Below, piece after piece: positions 1 through 8,941 of a DNA stretch of 64,000 bases (positions are counted from its first letter, which is position 1; each line of letters opens with the position of its first letter). The DNA comes from Promethearchaeota archaeon (GTDB lineage Archaea > Asgardarchaeota > Lokiarchaeia > Helarchaeales > RDOG01). Location of the stretch: the NCBI GenBank assembly GCA_011365055.1, contig RDOG01000012.1, forward strand, positions 62,001-126,000, in the 5' to 3' direction. The notes under the pieces were generated by a model. That model did not search any database, was not told where the DNA came from, and worked only from the letters and a program-made list of their open reading frames with translations. The translations under genes and the position numbers were made by a program.

Positions 1-498
1 AATTCTCAAAATAACCCAATCCTCCAATTTTGATTCCTGAATAGCTATTTCACATAAAGCTTTATGAGTAGAATAATTATCAGTAGGATTAATAGGTTTT
101 TCTACAGTAATTGGTGGTTCAGACCACATTGTTGGACCAAATACTGTAATTGATGAAGCAAAAATAAATCTTATTCTGGGATTTATTTCTTCTACTGCTT
201 TGATTAAATTTTTAGTGCCTTCTACATTGATTTCATATGCTTTTGGATGAGTTTCACTTACAGGAGGTAAGATAAAAGCCATATGAATGATGGCATCAAC
301 TTCGTGAATTAAATCTCTATATGTCTCTGGCTGTGTAATATTACCAAATTTAACTTGTATTTCTGGCGTTTCATTAGCCAATTTTTTAGTTATTTTATTT
401 AATAAATCAAAAGCTATAGGTTCATGATTTGATTTGATTATTGCCTCACATACATGTTTCCCGAGACTACCTAAACCACCAGTTACTAAAACTTTCAA
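1..498 (-). CDS. NAD-dependent nucleotide-sugar epimerase/dehydratase (C-terminus cut by window edge)
   Basis: Extended short-chain dehydrogenase likely acting on a nucleotide sugar. The first 166 residues are visible, and the gene runs off the left end of the window. The N-terminus is a Rossmann fold with GGLGSLG at residues 7-13 and an acidic residue, D31, at the end of beta-2 (typical of NAD binding). The catalytic YxxxK is Y142-STH-K146, and S115-S116 lies where the family's Ser/Thr sits. The start is TTG at 498, preceded by a GGTGG ribosome binding site; no earlier start is in frame. It is divergent from pyrB. The substrate cannot be told from this half; UDP-glucose 4-epimerase-like or another sugar-modifying member are both possible. 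Confidence 0.88.
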   Translation of the reverse strand, partial: MKVLVTGGLGSLGKHVCEAIIKSNHEPIAFDLLNKITKKLANETPEIQVKFGNITQPETYRDLIHEVDAIIHMAFILPPVSETHPKAYEINVEGTKNLIKAVEEINPRIRFIFASSITVFGPTMWSEPPITVEKPINPTDNYSTHKALCEIAIQESKLEDWVILRI

Positions 499-784
499 GT
501 TAAACCACCGATTTATTTCACTAATTTTAAAAATATTTTTCTTTTAACATCCCTATATAAGAAATTTAATATTTACACTATATTTCAAGGAATTTTACGT
601 TTAGTATAGAATATAATGAAGATAAGCTTAATGCTTGAAATAAGAGGTTAAAAAAAAATTGACTACTTTATTTTTTTACTTATCAGTTGTTATTATGATT
701 TTCAATTTAGTCGGAATTATTCATTTAAATTACAAGATCGGCACACTTATTAAACGCCATATTATAACGTTTATGGTGAATTAA
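499..784. other. Divergent intergenic region upstream of the epimerase and pyrB
   Basis: About 290 bases without a gene, very AT-rich. It must hold both divergent promoters, but I see no clear operator palindrome and no RNA gene. A GGTGA ribosome binding site for pyrB lies at 774-778. Confidence 0.5.
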
Positions 785-1720
785 TTGTCACACTCTTTTA
801 AAGGAAGAGATATAGTCAGTATTAAAGATTTTACACGAGAAGAAGTCGATTATATTTGTAAAGTAGCAAATGGAATGAAAGATTTATATCTAGGGAAAGG
901 TACTCCTCGACCCCTTAATGGCGAAATAATGTCATCTCTTTTTTATGAACCTTCTACCAGAACTAGATTAAGTTTTGAATCAGCAATGCTTAAATTAGGT
1001 GGAAATGTTATTGGTTTTTCAGATCCTACTTGGAGTTCTGCTGCTAAAGGTGAAAATATAAGTGATTCTATTAAGTGCATTGAATCATATTGTGATGTAA
1101 TAGTAATCAGACACAAGCTGGAGGGTAGTTCAAAATTAGCATCCGAAGTTGCAAATATACCTATTATTTGTGGTGGAAGTGGAACCAAAGAACATCCAAC
1201 TCAAGCTTTATTAGATATACTTACCATAAAAAATGAGGTTGGTGAAATAGATGGATTAAAAATAGCACTTGCAGGAGATTTAAAATATGGAAGAACAGTT
1301 AAATCACTTGCATATGCTTTATCATTATATGATGTTGAATTATTTTTTGTATCTCCAACTTTATTAAAAGTAAGATCTGAGGTTCTTAAATCACTTGATG
1401 ATGCAAAAATTAAATATTCTGAATATGAAGATTTAGATTCAATAATTGACAAAGCTGATGTCATTTATGCTACTAGAATCCAAAAAGAAAGATTTGTTGA
1501 AGAATCTGAATATGAAAAGGTTAGGGGCTCATATAAATTCGATATAAATTTAATGAAGAAAGGAAAAGAAAGCATGGTCTTAATGCATCCACTTCCTAGA
1601 GTTGATGAGATTGGATTTGAAGTAGATGCTTTACCTAATGCTGTATATTTCAAGCAACCATATTATGGTGTTCTAATGAGAATGGCATTATTGGGGTTAG
1701 TATTAGGAAAGGTGAGTTAA
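785..1720 (+). CDS. pyrB: Aspartate carbamoyltransferase, catalytic subunit
   Basis: Condenses carbamoyl phosphate and L-aspartate to N-carbamoyl-aspartate, the committed step of pyrimidine synthesis; cytoplasmic. At 311 aa it has the usual length. The carbamoyl-phosphate loop S-T-R-T-R is at residues 57-61, K88 comes from the 80s loop that reaches into the neighbouring active site, HPTQALLD is at 137-144, and HPLPR, the aspartate-domain motif, is at 268-272. All expected catalytic residues are present. The start is TTG at 785 with GGTGA 7 bases upstream. The regulatory subunit gene starts 2 bases after the stop, so the two are one operon encoding the allosteric holoenzyme. Confidence 0.97.
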   Translation: MSHSFKGRDIVSIKDFTREEVDYICKVANGMKDLYLGKGTPRPLNGEIMSSLFYEPSTRTRLSFESAMLKLGGNVIGFSDPTWSSAAKGENISDSIKCIESYCDVIVIRHKLEGSSKLASEVANIPIICGGSGTKEHPTQALLDILTIKNEVGEIDGLKIALAGDLKYGRTVKSLAYALSLYDVELFFVSPTLLKVRSEVLKSLDDAKIKYSEYEDLDSIIDKADVIYATRIQKERFVEESEYEKVRGSYKFDINLMKKGKESMVLMHPLPRVDEIGFEVDALPNAVYFKQPYYGVLMRMALLGLVLGKVS

Positions 1721-1722
1721 AT

Positions 1723-2193
1723 TTGGTAGAAAAATCATTAAGAGTTCAAAAAATTAATAACGGAACTGTTATTGATCATATCAATTCAGGAATGGCATTA
1801 AAAGTTCTTAAGATATTAGGGATTAAAGGGGAAGAAGGCGATATAGTCTCAATATTAATGAACGTTCCCTCAGGTCATAATCACGGACATAAAAAAGATA
1901 TTGTTAAAGTTGAAAATAGAGAAATAAAGATTGGAGATATTGATAAAATAGCGTTAATCAGTCCAAAAGCTACTATAAATTTCATTCAAAATTTTGAGGT
2001 AATAAAAAAAGAAAAAGTAAAAATCCCAAAAGAATTTAAAGGAATTATCAAATGTAGAAATCCAAATTGCATATCCAATTCAAGAGAACCAATAAAATCT
2101 TACTTTAAGCTTGAAAAAGAAGAACCATTGCTTATTAAATGCGATTATTGCTCTGTGTTAATGGATAAAAATGATATTCTTGATTCAATATAA
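1723..2193 (+). CDS. pyrI: Aspartate carbamoyltransferase, regulatory subunit
   Basis: Zinc-containing allosteric subunit that binds nucleotides and links catalytic trimers. At 156 aa it is the standard size. The N-terminal nucleotide-binding domain contains the family signature around residues 13-27 (G-T-V-I-D-H-I then alpha-helix) and NVPSG at 47-51. The C-terminal zinc domain has the four ligands C111, C116, C140 and C143. The start codon is TTG with GGTGAG at 1711-1716 inside the end of pyrB, so the genes are translationally linked. A T-run follows the stop. Confidence 0.97.
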   Translation: MVEKSLRVQKINNGTVIDHINSGMALKVLKILGIKGEEGDIVSILMNVPSGHNHGHKKDIVKVENREIKIGDIDKIALISPKATINFIQNFEVIKKEKVKIPKEFKGIIKCRNPNCISNSREPIKSYFKLEKEEPLLIKCDYCSVLMDKNDILDSI

Positions 2194-2209
2194 AAACAAA
2201 AGACACCTA

Positions 2210-2216
2210 TTTTTTT
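2210..2216 (+). terminator. T-run terminator after pyrBI
   Basis: Seven consecutive T residues 17 bases after the pyrI stop, in the short gap before a convergent gene. Archaeal RNA polymerase commonly terminates at such runs; no hairpin precedes it. Confidence 0.4.
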
Positions 2217-2302
2217 CTCTTATTAATAACACCGTCAATAACTTAAATAATAAAAAAAATCTATAAAAAATTAAATTTTCAAACAATTCTTAAAAAAAAA
2301 AA

Positions 2303-3154
2303 TTAAATTTTAAGATATTTTTCTTGCTTTTTTTCTTTCAAAAGATAAATTGCCATTATTCCATTTAAGACCATTGTTATTAGAACAAGTTCAAATCCCG
2401 GTATCGGTGGGGTCGGTGTTGTATTATCATTTGTAATCCAACTATTCGAAATCATTTCGATTTTAGCTCGTAAATCCCATATTAAATATGTAGTATTCCA
2501 AATATATATTTCAGAAACTGCTGTAACATATTTAGTGGGATCTAAAATATAAACGAATTTTAGTGAAATTAGTGGAAAATCACTAGTACCATTGCCATTT
2601 GTCATTCCCCTCCAATAGGTGAATTTCATTCCATCCCGTTCGGAACAATTTATATTATATTGATTCCCATAATACTCAAATACAGAGATGTTAAATGCTG
2701 TTAAATTATTACAGGAGACCCTATATCTTGATGTGTATGAACCTCCAGAAGAAGTACTGCCAATAATGGCTAAATTATTTGTTGTGTATAAACCACCCAA
2801 ACTAGCTAAAAATGAATCACTAAAATTATAAATAGCTATAAGGTTTTCGTTATTTGCTTGTACCCAATTAGGATGTGTATTATTTGAATACCAACCTTTT
2901 ATCCAGATACCGTCCCCCCATACAGGAGGCGGTATCATATAATAGGTATTATTAAGATTCACAACTTCAAATTTTGTCATATTACCAACAGGTAGAATAG
3001 GATCGTTGCTCTCAGTTATTTTAGTAATCCACCAATCGCCAGTATTAAGATTGAAATTATCTGCGGGTGCTGCTATCGTGGGAGTAATAATAAAAATACT
3101 TAGTCCAAAGCAAATAATTAGAAAATATAGTAAAATCTTTTTTTTACTTTTCAA
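2303..3154 (-). CDS. Secreted/surface protein with PGF-like C-terminal anchor
   Basis: Function unknown. The 283-aa protein has an N-terminal signal peptide or anchor (lysines at 3-6, then a hydrophobic stretch to about residue 28, followed by an A-A-P-A cleavage-like region). The exported domain is rich in Asn, Thr, Ser, Trp and Tyr, with many N-x-S/T sequons. The C-terminus has the three parts of an archaeal sorting signal: a Pro/Thr spacer, the motif IPGFE near residue 250, one hydrophobic helix, and a Lys-rich tail. This layout resembles PGF-CTERM-type anchors and the 'CTERM' surface proteins described in Asgard archaea. It is convergent with pyrBI. No enzymatic motif is visible. Confidence 0.7.
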   Translation of the reverse strand: MKSKKKILLYFLIICFGLSIFIITPTIAAPADNFNLNTGDWWITKITESNDPILPVGNMTKFEVVNLNNTYYMIPPPVWGDGIWIKGWYSNNTHPNWVQANNENLIAIYNFSDSFLASLGGLYTTNNLAIIGSTSSGGSYTSRYRVSCNNLTAFNISVFEYYGNQYNINCSERDGMKFTYWRGMTNGNGTSDFPLISLKFVYILDPTKYVTAVSEIYIWNTTYLIWDLRAKIEMISNSWITNDNTTPTPPIPGFELVLITMVLNGIMAIYLLKEKKQEKYLKI

Positions 3155-3450
3155 TATTTCCTCTTCCTTTCTTTATTATTTAAAAGCTAAATAATTTTTT
3201 ATTCCTTTCCTTTTTCTCTTGTTAAGATCTTTCTTAATTCATGTTCTTGGTTTATGTCGGTCTCATTTTTTTCAACATCTTCGTTTTTATGAAAAAGGAT
3301 GTATCTACGGTACATAAATCGTGAAAGATTATTTATTTTCAAAGATTAAACCACCCAAAAAGATCTGTATTCTTATCTCCTCCCTAAAGAAATTTAAAAG
3401 CTATTGTTTTTTGTCGCCATTTTATGCACTTTTTAGAGAGAAAAAAGTGT

Positions 3451-5646
3451 TTAAAAGAAATAAGGACCATTATTCCTTTTATAATAAATTAACCTATTTT
3501 CTGATGCTCCACAAGAGACACACTTTCGAGGGGTTCCATCCATTCTTGAATTACACGAGGCACAATATGTATATGAAAATCGGTATCCAAAAAATCTAAG
3601 ATCACTTTTTAACATGGTTTTATTTAAGTTTCTTATTTCTTCTACTTCATTTTTATCTTTTAAAGGAATTGTTGACAAATAACAATCAACATTCTCGTAT
3701 ATTTTTGATTCTAATTCAATTTGTTTTTCTAATTTCAAAGGATTTTCAAGAAGTAATCCATTATAATTAGTGAAAATCCACCTATCTTGTTTTTTCGGAT
3801 TTAAAATTTCAATTTTTTTACTATCAAGATTGAATAAATTTAATGACCATCTAGGATTATATGGAACGTGTTTTACTTGGTATCTAATTTTCTTTTCTTT
3901 TTTAATTGATTCTGCAATATTTTTAAAGGTTTTAATAATATCAAGTGCAAAATCAATATTATCTACTAAATTTGATTTTTTATGAAATGAAATAGCTTCT
4001 TTTAATCCCAAAAAAGCTAAAGTATTTGTTGAATTATCAATTCTATAATAATACTCTCCCTTAATTCCTAAGGATAATAAGGGAAGCAAATTTTTTGTTT
4101 TAAATCTATTTTCAATTTGCGATCTTTTTTGCATTAATGCATCAGAAGCTAAATTTATTCTTGCTTTTAACAATTCAAAAAATTTATCATCATCATTATC
4201 AGCTTCAATTGCTATTCTTGGTAAATTGATGATTATCCAATCTAAATTTCCAGTTCTTAATGTATCAATTTCGGGATCTTTCCAATCAAATTTTAGAGAT
4301 TCTAAAGAAGATGTTTGATTGACATTAGATCCAACTTTAGTTTTGTTTAAATTTATTAAAAATGGAGTTCCATTTAATACAATTAGCTCATTTAATTTTT
4401 GAATACAATTTTCCATTTCAGAATTATCTAAATATGCATCTTTTAATTTGAAGAAACAATTAGGTATTAAAAACGGGCGAGAATTATTATCTCCTTCTTT
4501 TAAAACATCCAATAAAATCTCAATAAATTTTAATGATTCTTCAAAATAATCTTCATATTTATGATTTGATTCAATATCTGATCCAATAGCATTTTCCTTG
4601 GATAAAAAAAGCGGGATTTCAAAATTTAATCCCAAATTCTTTCCTAAATTTAATGATGAAGTGCTTAAATTTTCAATAAATATCCTTAAAGCTCTTTTTA
4701 TATCTTTATCTTTTAAATTCTTTATATATGGGGCTAATAAAATGTTAATACAATCAAAACCTTGTTCATTGGCGTTACTCATCTCTATTAATATTTTGGA
4801 TAAGATTTGTAAGGCTGCATTTAAGCTCTTTGGTGGGGAAAGTGAATTTAAAAAAATATCATTAAGTCCATCTTTTAAAAAAATTCTCGCATCATGTTGT
4901 ACAGAATTGGGCATTAAAATGAAATTATTTGCATTTGGAATGAAAATTTCTCCACTGAGATGGGCATCAGAAATTCTAAATTCTAAAACATTTAAAAACA
5001 AGAATTGTTCTAAAATGGAATCACCAGAAATTTTTTTGATATAATCTGGTTCGTAAAAATCTACTGGCTTTGAAATAAGATTTTTGACATCATAAGGTGG
5101 AAGGCCTAGTCTTGTTAATTGATGCCGATAATTTTCCAATCCCTTCTCTAACAGTATGAAATTAACTGCTTCTCTGATTAAAGGGGCTGTGAGATAATTT
5201 ATGTTAGAATTCAATAGCTTTTCTTCTGTTTCACGAGCAATCTCCTCGGCTTTTTCTTCGGACATGTTCGCTTCTTTGATTAAAGCTTTAGCAATTCGAG
5301 ATCTATCAAATTTTACAATATTATAATCACTTGTTCTAACCTTAATTTCTTTCTTTATTGCTGTATCTGACAAATCCCATATAACATCCACGACTTTCTC
5401 CCCTAGACCCGTTAAAGTATATCCCTTTTCTGCTCCGCCCTCAATCACTTTATTATCTTTTAACATTTTTAAATGATATCCAAATTTTCCTGCATCTGTT
5501 GATGGATCCATCTTTAAAAAATTCATAATATTTGTAAATGATTGTGCTTCACCTTTTTGGCTAAGAAATTTCAAAATTTTAATCTTAATTTCTCCCGAAA
5601 TATTTTTTAAAATACTAGAAACCTTATTTTCGCTCATCCTCTTCAC
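3451..5646 (-). CDS. Winged-helix/ATP-cone protein on a class III ribonucleotide reductase (NrdD-like) scaffold, probably non-catalytic
   Basis: 731 aa. Residues 8-90 form a winged-helix (ArsR-like) DNA-binding domain, and residues 100-190 an ATP-cone. The rest aligns by eye with anaerobic ribonucleotide reductase: a segment at 297-345 ending near N-F-E-I-P, IIINLPRIAI at 471-480, and a K-G-E-Y-Y-Y...NST...GL-KEA block at 529-551. A zinc site is formed by C695, C698, C709 and C712, with RNNGPY where the glycyl radical loop lies (G727). The catalytic cysteines of NrdD are absent; there is no Cys at all between residues 415 and 654. I infer a nucleotide-sensing regulator rather than a reductase. 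No activase gene is adjacent. The start is ATG at 5646, with M4 an alternative. Confidence 0.75.
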   Translation of the reverse strand: MKRMSENKVSSILKNISGEIKIKILKFLSQKGEAQSFTNIMNFLKMDPSTDAGKFGYHLKMLKDNKVIEGGAEKGYTLTGLGEKVVDVIWDLSDTAIKKEIKVRTSDYNIVKFDRSRIAKALIKEANMSEEKAEEIARETEEKLLNSNINYLTAPLIREAVNFILLEKGLENYRHQLTRLGLPPYDVKNLISKPVDFYEPDYIKKISGDSILEQFLFLNVLEFRISDAHLSGEIFIPNANNFILMPNSVQHDARIFLKDGLNDIFLNSLSPPKSLNAALQILSKILIEMSNANEQGFDCINILLAPYIKNLKDKDIKRALRIFIENLSTSSLNLGKNLGLNFEIPLFLSKENAIGSDIESNHKYEDYFEESLKFIEILLDVLKEGDNNSRPFLIPNCFFKLKDAYLDNSEMENCIQKLNELIVLNGTPFLINLNKTKVGSNVNQTSSLESLKFDWKDPEIDTLRTGNLDWIIINLPRIAIEADNDDDKFFELLKARINLASDALMQKRSQIENRFKTKNLLPLLSLGIKGEYYYRIDNSTNTLAFLGLKEAISFHKKSNLVDNIDFALDIIKTFKNIAESIKKEKKIRYQVKHVPYNPRWSLNLFNLDSKKIEILNPKKQDRWIFTNYNGLLLENPLKLEKQIELESKIYENVDCYLSTIPLKDKNEVEEIRNLNKTMLKSDLRFFGYRFSYTYCASCNSRMDGTPRKCVSCGASENRLIYYKRNNGPYFF

Positions 5647-5843
5647 TTAATCTTTATTTTTAACCATTTGCTTCGTTTATTCTTTAATTATTTATTTATT
5701 TTAGCTTAAAATATTATTTTTATTAAATTAAATTGCATCCAAAAAAATTGACAAGATACTCAAAACTTTTTAGATAAAACAATGTGTATTAATTTATAAA
5801 AGTTAATTCCGTTTTTGTCATAAGTGATTAGATTTTCGATTAA

Positions 5844-6551
5844 GTGGAGGTAATAAAAATTTCTGAGATTGAAAATTTGAAAAATATTACAAAATCTATT
5901 ACCAATTTATTAGAACTTGAAACCGACATAATGAAATACGAATCAGAAATTTCAAATAAATTAGATAAATGCTCAAAAATACAATTAGAATATGCTAATA
6001 CAAAAAAAGATTTAGCCCAAACCCTTCAAAAATATTCAGAAACCATGGTCAAGCTCATTGATTTAAAAAAATTATTTAAAGCTGATAAGATATTAAGAAT
6101 TTTGGATGATGAAATTGGTGGATTTCGAACTAATGCTTTTCAAATTATGAAGATTTCTGAGGGTGAAATTGATGTATCTGAAGCCTTAATAAATTCCAGT
6201 GAAAAAATTAAGTCTCTAGCAGATATTAAAAATAAAATAGCTAAAATCTATAAGGATATCGTTAAAGATCGGAAAAATCAATTAAAAAAAGTATCAGAAC
6301 TTATTAAAGCAAAAGAAGATTTTGAAAAATTTAAAGATGGAACAGATAAAGAAATCTCACTTGAGGATAATGTCAAGAAAAAACAAAAAGAATTAGAAGA
6401 TGCTGTTAATAGAATGATAGAAACTTTAAAGAGCCTAATAAAAGAGAGTAAGAATCAAGAAAATGTTGAAAAGGAATTATCGGATTTAAATGAAGTAGTT
6501 TCAAAACGTTTAGATATCGTAGATAAAATAAGATCACCTGAAACATTATAA
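5844..6551 (+). CDS. Coiled-coil protein of unknown function
   Basis: 235 aa, almost entirely helical and Lys/Glu-rich, with heptad-like hydrophobic spacing in residues 10-85 and 115-230. It has no signal peptide, membrane segment, cysteine or known catalytic motif. It is probably cytoplasmic and oligomeric. The open frame begins at GTG 5844, but a strong GGAGG lies at 5846-5850, inside that reading. The true start may therefore be downstream: an in-frame ATT at 5859 has ideal spacing, and the next classical start is TTG at 5877. It stands alone between the NrdD-like gene (divergent) and the acyl-CoA synthetase. I do not recognise the family. Confidence 0.6.
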   Translation: MEVIKISEIENLKNITKSITNLLELETDIMKYESEISNKLDKCSKIQLEYANTKKDLAQTLQKYSETMVKLIDLKKLFKADKILRILDDEIGGFRTNAFQIMKISEGEIDVSEALINSSEKIKSLADIKNKIAKIYKDIVKDRKNQLKKVSELIKAKEDFEKFKDGTDKEISLEDNVKKKQKELEDAVNRMIETLKSLIKESKNQENVEKELSDLNEVVSKRLDIVDKIRSPETL

Positions 6552-6779
6552 ATAATAGTAAAAAGGGGAATATTTAGAAATAAAAGATGAAATTAGAAAT
6601 AATAAATACATAATTTTATTCCTAATCTCTTAGATTCATTAATTCCTCAAAAAAGTTCTCTTTAAATTAAATAAATAATAGATTCAAAATTTCTTCAATA
6701 AAAAAAAATAAAAATTATTGTTACAATATTGAATATCTAAGAATTTATTTCATAATTACTAAGTTTACGGTTTTGCTTG

Positions 6780-8930
6780 ATGACAATGGAAAAACTATTC
6801 AATCCAAAATCCGTTGCTGTTATTGGTGCCTCTAGCACGAAGGGAAAAGTTGGATATTCTGTAATGAATAACTTAAAAAAAGACGGTTATAAAGGAAAAA
6901 TTTATCCTATTAATCCAAAAGCAACAGAAATTCTAGGTTACAAAACTTTTACTTCTGTTAAAGAAGTACCTGGTACCATAGATCTTGCAGTGATTATAAT
7001 ACCTGGAAAATTTGTTGCTGAAACTTTACGAGAATGCGGGGAAAAGAAAATTGAATTTGTAATAGTCATCTCTGCTGGTTTCAAAGAAGTTGGGCATGAA
7101 GGAGCCATAATGGAAGAGGAACTTGTCAAAATTTGTAAAGAATATAATATTAAACTTTTAGGACCAAATTGTTTAGGTCTTACTAGTATGACTAAAGATT
7201 CTATATTAAACGCAACTTTTGCTTCCAGAGCGCCATTAAAAGGATCAATAGCATTTGCTTCTCAATCTGGTGCCATGCTAACATCAATCTTGGATTGGTC
7301 TATTACAGAAGGAATAGGATTTTCAAAATTCATTTCCTTGGGAAATAAAGCAGTTTTGAATGAAACTGATATATTAGACGCTCTTGAAAATGATCTTGAC
7401 ACAAAAGTAATATTATTTTACTTAGAGAGCATTGTAGATGGAGAAAGGTTTCTTAAAGTTGCTAAAAAAGTTACCAAAAAAAAGCCTGTAATAATATTAA
7501 AATCAGGAACCTCATCTGCAGGTGCCAAGGCAGCTGCGTCTCATACGGGTGCATTAGCTGGTGGTGATATAGCATATGAAAAGGCTTTCACACAAACAGG
7601 TGTTGTTAGAGCTAAATCCATGCAAGAATTGTTTGGATATGCATTAGCGTTATCTACTCAACCCGTACCTAAAGGTAAGAATGTCGCCATAATAACGAAT
7701 GCTGGTGGGCCTGGAATTGTATGTACAGATGCGGTGGAAAACTCTGGTTTGAAAATAGCAAGTTTCGAAAAAGAAACAATTGATGAATTAAGAAAAGGAC
7801 TCCCCTCAGAAGCCGCTTTATTAAATCCAGTCGATGTGATAGGTGATGCAAAAGCTGATAGATATGAACATGCACTTAAATGTTGTTTAAATGATCCGAA
7901 TGTTGATATGGCTATTGTTTTAATGTCTCCACAAGCACAAACTCAATTTTCAGAAACAGCTGAAGTGATGATGAACTTTAAAAAACAATTTGGAGACAAA
8001 AAACCCTTGGTTGCTGCTTTAATGGGTGGTGAAAGCGTAAAAGAAAGCACTACAAAATTAATGAAGGTAGGAATTCCCACATATGCATTTCCTGAAGCTG
8101 CAGTTCAAGCGTTAAAAGGATTATCGTTATTTAATGAATATAGAAAAAGAATATTAATTGATGAAAAGCCTCCTTTATTCAAGGATATAAATAAAAAGCG
8201 AGTAGATGAGATTTTTATGAGCGTAAAAGAGGATGGGAGGTTAGTTCTCTTAGAACCTGAGTCAATAGAAGTAGCAGAAGCTTATGGCATACCAGTACCA
8301 AAAACAAGGTTAGCTGAAACACCTGAAGATGCAATAAAACTTGCAAATGAAATCGGATATCCTGTTGTCATGAAGATTGCTTCACCAAATATTCTTCACA
8401 AAAGTGATATTGGTGGGGTAAAAGTTGGCATAAAAAATGATGAGGAAGTCAAAAATTGGTTTAGAAACATACTACGTAATGCTATTGTTGCAGTCCCTGA
8501 TGCAAAAATATATGGTGTTGAAGTCCAACAAATGTCTCAAATTCCAAATCATAAGGAAATAATCATTGGGATGAACAGAGATCCTCAATTTGGAGCATTA
8601 TTGATGTGTGGATTTGGAGGCATTTATGTGAATTTTTTGCAAGATGTAGCATTTCGTTTAAATATTGATGGAATTACCAGAACTGAAGCTCTTGAAATGG
8701 TTGCAGAAACAAAAGTTTATTCACTTTTAAGAGGTGCAAGAGGTGAATCCCCTTCAGATATTGATGGTTTGGTGGAAGCCATTTGTAGAATTGGGAAATT
8801 ATGTTCCGATTTTAAAAATCAAATTAATGAATTGGATATAAACCCAATTTTTGTATTTCAGAAAAAAAGTAATCCAGGTAATGAACCGGGAGTTTTAGCA
8901 TTAGATGTTAAGATTACATTAAATGTATAA
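6780..8930 (+). CDS. Acyl-CoA synthetase (ADP/NDP-forming), fused alpha-beta form
   Basis: Converts an acyl-CoA (acetyl-CoA or a related one) with ADP and phosphate to the free acid plus CoA and ATP, the main archaeal way to gain ATP from acyl-CoA. About 716 aa with both subunits fused in order alpha then beta. It has a CoA-binding Rossmann domain (V-I-G-A-S-S at about 15-20), GPNCLG at 129-134, the phosphohistidine loop S-H-T-G-A-L around H256, then from about residue 480 an ATP-grasp domain with K-S-D-I-G-G-V and a conserved Asn-Pro near the C-terminus. All hallmark motifs are intact. TTG 6777, ATG 6780 and ATG 6786 are alternative starts, and no Shine-Dalgarno is evident, so the mRNA may be leaderless. 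The next gene follows after 11 bases. Confidence 0.93.
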   Translation: MTMEKLFNPKSVAVIGASSTKGKVGYSVMNNLKKDGYKGKIYPINPKATEILGYKTFTSVKEVPGTIDLAVIIIPGKFVAETLRECGEKKIEFVIVISAGFKEVGHEGAIMEEELVKICKEYNIKLLGPNCLGLTSMTKDSILNATFASRAPLKGSIAFASQSGAMLTSILDWSITEGIGFSKFISLGNKAVLNETDILDALENDLDTKVILFYLESIVDGERFLKVAKKVTKKKPVIILKSGTSSAGAKAAASHTGALAGGDIAYEKAFTQTGVVRAKSMQELFGYALALSTQPVPKGKNVAIITNAGGPGIVCTDAVENSGLKIASFEKETIDELRKGLPSEAALLNPVDVIGDAKADRYEHALKCCLNDPNVDMAIVLMSPQAQTQFSETAEVMMNFKKQFGDKKPLVAALMGGESVKESTTKLMKVGIPTYAFPEAAVQALKGLSLFNEYRKRILIDEKPPLFKDINKKRVDEIFMSVKEDGRLVLLEPESIEVAEAYGIPVPKTRLAETPEDAIKLANEIGYPVVMKIASPNILHKSDIGGVKVGIKNDEEVKNWFRNILRNAIVAVPDAKIYGVEVQQMSQIPNHKEIIIGMNRDPQFGALLMCGFGGIYVNFLQDVAFRLNIDGITRTEALEMVAETKVYSLLRGARGESPSDIDGLVEAICRIGKLCSDFKNQINELDINPIFVFQKKSNPGNEPGVLALDVKITLNV

Positions 8931-8941
8931 AAGGTGATGAG

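Noticed and set aside
3321..3599. 92-codon ORF overlapping the 3' end of the NrdD-like gene
   Set aside because: It overlaps conserved zinc-site codons of the opposite-strand gene and has no coding character.
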